Below are positions 1-5,870 of a stretch of DNA of 6,617 nucleotides, in pieces. A model generated the notes under the pieces. The model saw nothing but the letters and a program-made list of their open reading frames with translations, was not told the origin of the DNA and ran no database searches. The stretch is taken from assembly GCA_018900295.1 (NCBI GenBank), contig JAHIGH010000099.1:1-6617 (forward strand), written 5' to 3'. This DNA comes from Patescibacteria group bacterium. GTDB lineage: Bacteria; Patescibacteriota; Microgenomatia; Levybacterales; UBA12049. Position numbers and translations under genes: made by a program. Within the stretch, counting starts at the first letter, position 1. Every line of letters starts with the position of its first letter.

Positions 1-870
1 AAGTGGATTATTTTGGATCCGGCGCGATCGAAGCGGCCGAATGTGGGACATAAGGCAGAACAGATATGTCCTTTTTGTATCGGACGCGAAGGGGAGGAGC
101 AGGAATTATACCGCGTAGGAGGAGAAGAGAGAGACAGTAATTGGCATATACGGGTTGTCAGGAATAAATTTCCATTTGCTCCAATTCACGAAATTGTTAT
201 TCATTCACCTGATCACCATAAAAATTTTGAGGAATTGCCGTTATCGCATATAGAGTTGATATTGGGTACTTATCGCGCGCGGTATTTGGAGAATCAGTCC
301 CATGGGCAAGTATATATATTTCACAATCGGGGTATAGGGGGAGGAGAGAGTCTGCCGCATCCGCATACACAGGTGACGGTTATTCCGAAATCTGTAACGC
401 TTGATTTGCCGCCTTTAGATACAACTTTTTATCCATCGAGCTTATTTTTTAAGAAGAAAAAAAAGGAAGAAACAGTAAATTCATCCCATTTTTATATTTA
501 TTGTCCTTTATTTTCCCAGTGGCCTGATGAGGTATGGGTTGTTCCGATGCAAAAGGGAAAATGCTTTGGTGATATTACTGACAAAGAAATTACGGATTTG
601 GCATTTATACTTTCCAGGTTGATCGGTATTTTTGATTTGCGGCATGGGCATGAATTTCCATTTAATTTTTATATATATCCCGGAAAAAATTGGTATTTGA
701 GGATATTCCCTCGTATTAAGATTTTGGGTGGTTTTGAGATGGGCTCCGGAATTGTCGTTAATACACAAGATCGCGCAGAGACATTTGCTTTCATAAAAGA
801 ACATTTTTTTGAACCTAATTTGGAGAAGATTCGCGTAGAACAGAAAGAGGATTACTGGAAAAGTGTATAA
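1..870 (+). CDS. galT: GalT-like nucleotidyltransferase of the HIT superfamily (5' end cut by the window)
   Basis: Probable galactose-1-phosphate uridylyltransferase or a close relative, which swaps the nucleotide between a UDP-sugar and a sugar phosphate (Leloir pathway, cytoplasm). The frame is open to base 1, and the first visible residues, KWIILDPARSKRPN, match the 'RWVIIAPERAKRP' start of GalT proteins, so the true start lies upstream; the TTG at 13 is internal. Numbering from base 1, the zinc ligands are C23 and C26 (CPFC), a His in SPDHH (71-73) and H120. The active site is H120-P121-H122-T-Q, with H122 as the expected nucleophile that carries the nucleotide. The second half keeps the fold-typical GGFEMGSGI (243-251), but the His residues of the second metal site in E. 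coli GalT are absent: WYLRIFPR at 231-238 stands where HxH is expected. A Lys-rich loop (about 151-155) is coded by an A8 run. ADP-glucose phosphorylase-like or other sugar-nucleotide specificity is possible. The family is clear; the substrate is not. Confidence 0.85.
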   Translation, partial: KWIILDPARSKRPNVGHKAEQICPFCIGREGEEQELYRVGGEERDSNWHIRVVRNKFPFAPIHEIVIHSPDHHKNFEELPLSHIELILGTYRARYLENQSHGQVYIFHNRGIGGGESLPHPHTQVTVIPKSVTLDLPPLDTTFYPSSLFFKKKKKEETVNSSHFYIYCPLFSQWPDEVWVVPMQKGKCFGDITDKEITDLAFILSRLIGIFDLRHGHEFPFNFYIYPGKNWYLRIFPRIKILGGFEMGSGIVVNTQDRAETFAFIKEHFFEPNLEKIRVEQKEDYWKSV

Positions 871-889
871 TATTCATTGTTAAATTGTT

Positions 890-1975
890 ATGGCGGGAAA
901 TAGTTACGGACAATTATTCAGGATAACAACTTTCGGAGAATCGCATGGCGGAGGTGTGGGAGTTGTTGTAGACGGGTGCCCGGCGAATTTAGAGATATCG
1001 GAGAATGATATTCAGAAAGAGTTGAACAGGAGAAAACCAGGACAGAGTGGAATAACAACTTCGAGGAAGGAGTCGGATACGATTCATATTCTTTCCGGTG
1101 TTTTTGAAGGCAAAACGACCGGAACTCCGATATCGCTTCTTGTATATAATGAAGATTTCCATTCTTCGGATTATGATAATTTGAAAGATGTATACAGGCC
1201 GGGTCACGCGGATTATACATATGATGTTAAATACGGGATGCGTGATTTTCGAGGCGGAGGGAGGGCGTCAGCTCGTGAGACATTGGCGAGAGTAGCTGCG
1301 GGAGCGATTGCAAAAAAATATTTAAAGGAAAAATATGGCATGGAGTTTTTGAGTTATGTTGAAAAAGTTGGAGATATTGATTCCAGTGTTGATTTGAATA
1401 CCATAACATCAGAACAGATTGAGGCAAATATTGTCCGGTGTCCTGATAAAAATGCTGCCGAGAAGATGATCGCACTTATTGAATCAGTAAGAAATGACGG
1501 GGATTCCATAGGAGGAGTTATCAGGGGAGTTATCAGGAATGTGCCGGCAGGTTTGGGTGAGCCTGTTTTTGATAAGATACCGGCTGATCTCGCAAAGGCG
1601 ATGATGAGTATTAACGCGGCGAAAGGATTTGAAATAGGATCAGGTTTTGCCGGAACGCGGCTTCACGGAAGCGAACACAATGATGAGTTTTATATCGCAA
1701 CTGATGGAAAAATTCGTACTAAAACAAATAACGCGGGCGGTACGCTGGGCGGGATAACAACAGGTGAGAATATATATTTTCGGGTAGCTTTCAAACCGGT
1801 TTCGACAATTATGAAGAAGCAGAGGAGCGTGAATAAAGATAAAAAGGCGGTGGAATTTACGGCGAAGGGCCGGCATGATCCATGCGTCTTACCACGAGTG
1901 GTGCCGATAGTGGATGCGATGTCCGCCATCACGATATTGGATCATATTTTGCGGAATAAAGCGTATTTAAAATAA
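890..1975 (+). CDS. aroC: Chorismate synthase
   Basis: Last step of the shikimate pathway: removes phosphate from 5-enolpyruvylshikimate-3-phosphate to give chorismate, using reduced FMN, in the cytoplasm. The 361 residues match the usual bacterial length, and the protein reads like the E. coli enzyme from end to end. The family signatures are all present: MAGNSYGQLFRITTFGESHG at the N-terminus (H19 is one catalytic His), RRKPGQS (48-54) for substrate binding, RPGHADYTY (104-112, with H107 the second catalytic His), RGGGRASARET (122-132), the GGTLGGITTG stretch near 282-291 and KGRHDPC (326-332). No key residue is missing. The ATG at 890 is forced, because an in-frame TAA at 881-883 leaves no other start. 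The gene begins 19 bases after the upstream stop, so co-transcription with the GalT-like gene is likely, although no Shine-Dalgarno sequence is seen in the gap. A shikimate gene implies some aromatic amino acid synthesis, which would be notable if the host is a reduced-genome CPR bacterium. Confidence 0.98.
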   Translation: MAGNSYGQLFRITTFGESHGGGVGVVVDGCPANLEISENDIQKELNRRKPGQSGITTSRKESDTIHILSGVFEGKTTGTPISLLVYNEDFHSSDYDNLKDVYRPGHADYTYDVKYGMRDFRGGGRASARETLARVAAGAIAKKYLKEKYGMEFLSYVEKVGDIDSSVDLNTITSEQIEANIVRCPDKNAAEKMIALIESVRNDGDSIGGVIRGVIRNVPAGLGEPVFDKIPADLAKAMMSINAAKGFEIGSGFAGTRLHGSEHNDEFYIATDGKIRTKTNNAGGTLGGITTGENIYFRVAFKPVSTIMKKQRSVNKDKKAVEFTAKGRHDPCVLPRVVPIVDAMSAITILDHILRNKAYLK

Positions 1976-2024
1976 TCTCAAATGCGGTAGAAAATTCAAT
2001 TGGTAATGTCAGGAGTCGTAAATA

Positions 2025-2053
2025 TTGTATTGTATTAATTTACTTGTTAGTAT
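2025..2053 (+). promoter_or_regulatory. Weak sigma-70-type promoter candidate for the large exported-protein gene
   Basis: TTGTAT at 2025-2030 and TAGTAT at 2048-2053 are separated by 17 bases, the ideal spacing, in the 144-base AT-rich gap between aroC and the next gene. The hexamers match the consensus only 3/6 and 4/6, so this rests mainly on spacing and position. Transcription would start near 2060 and leave a leader of about 60 bases. TATAAA at 2051-2056 is an alternative -10. The switch from metabolic to surface-protein genes makes a promoter here plausible, but AT-rich DNA gives such matches by chance. Confidence 0.25.
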
Positions 2054-2093
2054 AAATATACCACTCCGCAATCATTTTGCAAAAATTAAGAAA

Positions 2094-2119
2094 AAGCAGA
2101 ATTTTTTATAAAGCAGAAT
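2094..2119 (+). repeat. Direct repeat AAGCAGAAT, two copies, abutting the start codon
   Basis: AAGCAGAAT occurs at 2094-2102 and again at 2111-2119, a 17-base period, and the second copy ends directly at the ATG at 2120. There is no purine-rich Shine-Dalgarno sequence in this leader. The repeat may be chance in A-rich DNA, or a leader or operator element; nothing in the sequence decides between these. Confidence 0.4.
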
Positions 2120-5100
2120 ATGAAATGTATAAAAGCAGGAAGAATAAGAACAATTTTGATTTTGTTTATTTTGTTTATTACTTCGCTAATTTTTACTTCC
2201 ATGATATATGCCTTTGACGCTCCCAGAATTTATGTAAAAGAATTAAATATAAATAAAACTTCCTTTAATGCCGGAGATAGTATCAGTGGTGATTTTTTGA
2301 TGTGGAATACGACAGATGGAATAGCGGCGGATCTGGATTACAAAATATCCCTGATAAAAGACCGCCAGGTTTTCGGAGAGCAGATTTTCCCCGTGTCAGA
2401 GCAGATTTATCCTGATAAAACATATAAGCAGAATTTCACCTATGCTATACCGGCAAATATTTCAAGCGGTAGATACATAATGATGATACGTCTTTATATG
2501 AAAACAGGAATGCCTTTAAATTGGGGCGAAAAAGAGATCACCATCAGCGGAAACGATAATATGCTGAGAATTATCAACGCCAAATTGATGCAAGGCGATA
2601 AAGAATTCGGGGTAGGGGTAGGCGTAAATTTTGATCCGAATGAAGACCCTCCGAAAGCAGTGTTCAGCGCGGATAACCCATCGGACAAAAGCATTGAATA
2701 TGATTTGAAAGTAATCGTCTACGCAGTCCAATCGAATATGGAAGAAAAAGAAAGCTTCTCTGCTAAGAAAGGCATTTTAAGTTCGAAACAAAATAAAGAT
2801 TTCTCCATAACCCTTCCCAAATACGACACCTCAGGAACTTATCTGGCAAAGATCGCTTTTTATGAGAATAACATACTTGTTTCCAACGAAGAAAGTTTCC
2901 GCTGGGTGATAAAAGGCCCGAGCGCCAGAATATTAAAAGTGGAAAGCGGCGAGGATTTTTTTCAAAAAGACAAAATCGTAAAAATAACCGTTGATTTTGT
3001 CGGTCCTTCCGATGGTTCCAGTCTGGAAGGCGCGAATCTTACGGTTAGCATTTTTGGCAAGGATGGCAAGGTTATGGCATCTTCGAATCGTGATATCAGG
3101 CCAGGCAGCAATGTCAGTTCAGAGTTTTTTGATTTAATGCCGAGCGCTGATGTGTTAAGCCCAAGAATTGAGGCAAAAATCGTTAAAGATGGAAAAGTGC
3201 TTGATAGCTATACCACTGAAATAAAAACCGCCGGCGATACAGATGAATCTGTAGTGCCGATTCAATCGCAAGAAAATGAAAGCAGCAGGATTGAAATTTT
3301 TTCATTAGTATTAATTATGATTTTATTATTAGTTTTTATTATAATTCTAAAATTTTTCGAAAATAAAAAGATTTTTATGTTTATTTTACTTACAATCTCG
3401 TTTGCTGCAGGAATGGGAATATTTTATGCAGTAAAAATAAATAATACCCTTGTAGAGGCTGAAGGGTTAGATGATCTTGCGATTATATGGAATGAACCGA
3501 TAAATGATTCTGTCTATAATTTTGGCGGTAATATAAGTTTTAGCGGAGAAGCTAATGTAGCCATGTGTATAAACGGCGTTTCATCTTTAAGCGCGGAGAG
3601 CTATATTTGCGATCGGGATGATGGCAGCGGCAATTGCGTGCAGACTGACCCAGGCGATTTTGTTTCGGTTATTCCCAAGGGTTTGGTAAGAATTAAAGAG
3701 GGAGCGACGGATTATGTTTATGTTTTGGATGCCGGCGGAAGAGTTATGAAATACAAAGAATCGAATTTTGGCGCGGCGGGAACAATACCGGCGCCAGTGG
3801 CGGTGCTTGGCGGATCTGGAAGCGGCAACAGGCAATTTAAAGATCCTAATTCGATAATTTATGACTCAGTAAGCGGTTATATTTATGTGGCTGATACGGG
3901 AAATAATCGGATAGTAAAATTTAATCCGAGTGATTTTGCGGGAACATGGCGAACAGTCGGCGCCGATCGAGTTACAAAAATTAATCTTCAGTGGATTGAG
4001 AGTCCCGCAGGTTCAGGCAACTGGGTTCAGGATCACGGTACAGGATATAATCCTCTAAGTCCTCCGCTTGTAACGATTAGCGGAGGCGGAGGTGGCTCTG
4101 GCGCGACCGCCGAAGCGATGGTTACCGGAAGCGGCAAAGTGTGGGCTATCAATGTAACTAATGTGGGCAGCGGTTATTTATGGGATCCAAATATAACAAT
4201 CGCGCGGCCTGCCGTCGGCAAAACAGCACATGCGTACGCTACGCGTGGTTTCACCAGTCCAATAAGCGTATTTTATGATTCGGCGGGAGCATATCTCTAT
4301 GTAACAGAAAGAGGATCTAATAATCGAATCGTGAGGTTTAAGCCAAGCAATATAAGCGGGACATTTCGGGCGTTTGGAAATGGCTGGGGAGTTGGCAAAG
4401 GATATTTTAGGTCTCCGGGCGCGGTTTTTTATGATAAAAGCACCGATGGCGGCGTTGCGGGCGCGGGGTATATTTATGTGGCAGGCGGGTGGGGTAGTCA
4501 GATTATAAGATTTAAGGCGGCAAACATGACAGGAACATGGCAAAAAATCGGCGCAGACAGTCTGACTACAATCAGAGTTGACAATGGCGGTTCAGGTTAT
4601 ACTTCAATTCCAATCGTAGCAATTAGTGGTGGCGGCGCTATTACTAATGCAACCGCTACCGCAACTTTAGGAACAGGAGCGGACAGTGATAAGGTGGTAT
4701 CAATTACGGTGGATACAGGCGGAATGGGCTATACTTCTGAACCTTCAGTAGCTATTAACGGGGGCGGAGGATCCGGCGCAACTGCGACTACATGGGATAT
4801 TAGATCTTTTGCCGGTTCCGGCGTGGGACAATTCGGCAATCCTAAGGGAGTTTATTACGATTCCGGCACGGATTATATTTATGTTTCCGGCGGGGATAGC
4901 GTTGTTAGAGTTAAGGCTACTGGTAATATGATCAGCGGATCGCGCGTTAATCCGGTTACGGATTGGACGGATTTCGGCGAATACGGAAGCGGTACGGGTA
5001 GATTCAATTTGGTAAGAGGCACTATTTATAATTCGGCAACAGAAAATATTTATACTGCCGATGAAGGAAATTATCGAGTAGTAAAACTTAAAGAAGCTGA

Positions 5101-5854
5101 GGAATTTGCAACCGCAACCGCCATTATCAGCGGCGGCGCCGTAACCGATATTAATATAACTGATAAAGGAGAGGGTTACACATCCGTCCCGGTCGTAACA
5201 ATTAGCGGGGGCGGGGGATCCGGCGCAACTGCTGTTGTTGATAAAATTGCCGGCAAAAAAGTGCGGAGTATCGCGATTACCAACGGCGGTTCCGGTTATA
5301 CTTCGGCTCCAACAGTAACGATTAGCAAAATTGGCGATTGGTCTGAAATTGATTTTACTCCTCCGACTTCAAATCCTGATTTTTTCCCATACAGAATAGA
5401 CACGACTGTTCCGGTAAGTTTTAGCGCGCCTTTTGCTCTGGGACCGAGCGGCGAAGCTTTTGCTAAAGTTATAGTAAGGGCTGTGGACGGGGAGGATAAT
5501 TTTTATGAAACGGAAAGTTATGCGCCGATATTTATTACTACACCTCCCCCGACATATACAGTCAGCGGAAATATATTTATTGACGTCAATAAAAATAAAT
5601 TAAAGGATGGAGGAGAAAGTAATTATGCGGCGGCGGCGCCGACTATAACAATAAACCCTAACGTTGGAACGATTAATACATTAGCTAATGGTACTTATAC
5701 TATTACAAATTTACCTGCCGGGACGTATACCGTAAGCTATACATCACTTTCTGCCGGTTATTTTATGGTTTGGCCTAAGCCTCCATCTTTTCAGGTGACA
5801 GTTGGTCCATCATGTAATGTTGTTAATTCAGCAACAGGAGGCGAATGTTATTAA
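2120..5854 (+). CDS. Large membrane-anchored surface protein: beta-sandwich domains, NHL-type propeller, GSGYTS repeats and SdrD_B-like C-terminus
   Basis: A 1244-residue exported protein of unknown function. Residues 1-31 are a signal peptide (basic start, long Ile/Leu/Phe core, likely cut after IYA31). Residues 32-375 look like three Ig-like beta-sandwich domains (about 35-143, 148-268, 269-375), judged by strand pattern only. Two hydrophobic helices at 391-410 and 418-437, split by KFFENKK, form a membrane hairpin, so both halves would lie outside the cell. A linker with C483, C497 and C506 follows (DRDDGSGNC may bind calcium or form a disulfide). Residues 520-991 hold six NHL-type blades (e.g. 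GYIYVADTGNNRIVKF) with Gly-rich doublets after blades 2, 4 and 6. A beta region of unclear type precedes an SdrD_B-like domain from about 1145, with FIDVNKNKLKDGGE (1153-1166) as the likely calcium loop, and C1232 and C1243 near the end. The ATG at 2120 is forced by a TAA at 2087. No sortase motif or catalytic site is seen. A role in adhesion or cell contact is inferred from domain types only. Confidence 0.95.
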   Translation: MKCIKAGRIRTILILFILFITSLIFTSMIYAFDAPRIYVKELNINKTSFNAGDSISGDFLMWNTTDGIAADLDYKISLIKDRQVFGEQIFPVSEQIYPDKTYKQNFTYAIPANISSGRYIMMIRLYMKTGMPLNWGEKEITISGNDNMLRIINAKLMQGDKEFGVGVGVNFDPNEDPPKAVFSADNPSDKSIEYDLKVIVYAVQSNMEEKESFSAKKGILSSKQNKDFSITLPKYDTSGTYLAKIAFYENNILVSNEESFRWVIKGPSARILKVESGEDFFQKDKIVKITVDFVGPSDGSSLEGANLTVSIFGKDGKVMASSNRDIRPGSNVSSEFFDLMPSADVLSPRIEAKIVKDGKVLDSYTTEIKTAGDTDESVVPIQSQENESSRIEIFSLVLIMILLLVFIIILKFFENKKIFMFILLTISFAAGMGIFYAVKINNTLVEAEGLDDLAIIWNEPINDSVYNFGGNISFSGEANVAMCINGVSSLSAESYICDRDDGSGNCVQTDPGDFVSVIPKGLVRIKEGATDYVYVLDAGGRVMKYKESNFGAAGTIPAPVAVLGGSGSGNRQFKDPNSIIYDSVSGYIYVADTGNNRIVKFNPSDFAGTWRTVGADRVTKINLQWIESPAGSGNWVQDHGTGYNPLSPPLVTISGGGGGSGATAEAMVTGSGKVWAINVTNVGSGYLWDPNITIARPAVGKTAHAYATRGFTSPISVFYDSAGAYLYVTERGSNNRIVRFKPSNISGTFRAFGNGWGVGKGYFRSPGAVFYDKSTDGGVAGAGYIYVAGGWGSQIIRFKAANMTGTWQKIGADSLTTIRVDNGGSGYTSIPIVAISGGGAITNATATATLGTGADSDKVVSITVDTGGMGYTSEPSVAINGGGGSGATATTWDIRSFAGSGVGQFGNPKGVYYDSGTDYIYVSGGDSVVRVKATGNMISGSRVNPVTDWTDFGEYGSGTGRFNLVRGTIYNSATENIYTADEGNYRVVKLKEAEEFATATAIISGGAVTDINITDKGEGYTSVPVVTISGGGGSGATAVVDKIAGKKVRSIAITNGGSGYTSAPTVTISKIGDWSEIDFTPPTSNPDFFPYRIDTTVPVSFSAPFALGPSGEAFAKVIVRAVDGEDNFYETESYAPIFITTPPPTYTVSGNIFIDVNKNKLKDGGESNYAAAAPTITINPNVGTINTLANGTYTITNLPAGTYTVSYTSLSAGYFMVWPKPPSFQVTVGPSCNVVNSATGGECY
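4037..4204 (+). repeat. GSGYTS-type doublet 1 (residues 640-695)
   Basis: The first copy, GTGYNPLSPPLVTISGGGGG followed by SGATA (640-664), is joined by KVWAINVTN to a degenerate second copy, GSGYLWDPNITIA (683-695), which lacks the Gly-rich tail. About fifteen extra residues (WIESPAGSGNWVQDH, ending at 639) sit just before the first copy and are absent from the other doublets. It is the most diverged of the three. Confidence 0.8.
4586..4786 (+). repeat. GSGYTS-type doublet 2 (residues 823-889)
   Basis: GGSGYTSIPIVAISGGG (823-839) with the altered tail AITNATATA, linker KVVSITVDT, then GGMGYTSEPSVAINGGGG (867-884) with SGATA. Copies start 44 residues apart. The second copy shares a 27-base stretch (4759-4785) with doublet 3 at 26 of 27 positions. 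Confidence 0.85.
5168..5326 (+). repeat. GSGYTS-type doublet 3 (residues 1017-1069)
   Basis: GEGYTSVPVVTISGGGG followed by SGATA (1017-1038), linker KVRSIAITN, then GGSGYTSAPTVTIS (1056-1069), which stops before the Gly-rich tail. Copies start 39 residues apart. It closes the propeller-like region and is followed by a region with a different composition. Twenty bases at 5285-5304 match 4586-4605 of doublet 2 at 19 positions. Confidence 0.85.
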
Positions 5855-5870
5855 TAATATATAGTAAAAT

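Larger units (their letters stand above)
3677..5326 (+). repeat. Three-fold super-repeat (blade + blade + GSGYTS doublet) inside the surface protein
   Basis: Three successive units cover residues 520-711, 712-896 and 897-1069 (bases 3677-4252, 4253-4807, 4808-5326; 192, 185 and 173 residues). Each has two NHL-type blades and then a doublet of the Gly-rich motif. Matching landmarks are YVYVLDAG/YLYVTERG/YIYVSGGD for the first blade and YIYVADTGNNRIVKF/YIYVAGGWGSQIIRF/NIYTADEGNYRVVKL for the second. The blade-to-doublet junctions GTWRTVGADRVTKI and GTWQKIGADSLTTI in units 1 and 2 are closely alike. Six blades would fit one closed propeller with large insertions in every second loop. The units are diverged at the DNA level, apart from short near-identical patches. 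Confidence 0.8.

Noticed and set aside
13..15. TTG at 13 as the start of the GalT-like gene
   Set aside because: The frame is open to base 1, and the codons before it encode KWII, which matches the conserved GalT N-terminal strand, so the gene begins upstream of the window.
508..804. 98-residue open frame on the - strand inside the GalT-like gene
   Set aside because: It overlaps conserved GalT-like coding sequence on the other strand and shows no family features.
2068..2080. Possible terminator hairpin after aroC (GCAA, loop, TTGC)
   Set aside because: The stem is only four pairs and the following bases are A-rich, not a T run. Longer-range pairs in the gap (TGCGG/CCGCA, GGAGT/ACTCC) are five bases each and too far apart to count.
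4178..4543. 121-residue open frame on the - strand within the surface-protein gene
   Set aside because: It is antisense to the well-supported repeat and blade region, has no recognisable domain, and its composition is that of a reverse reading of Gly/Ala-rich codons.
3677..5326. CRISPR array or non-coding tandem repeat
   Set aside because: The repeats are protein-level modules in one continuous frame with diverged DNA, without uniform short repeats and spacers.
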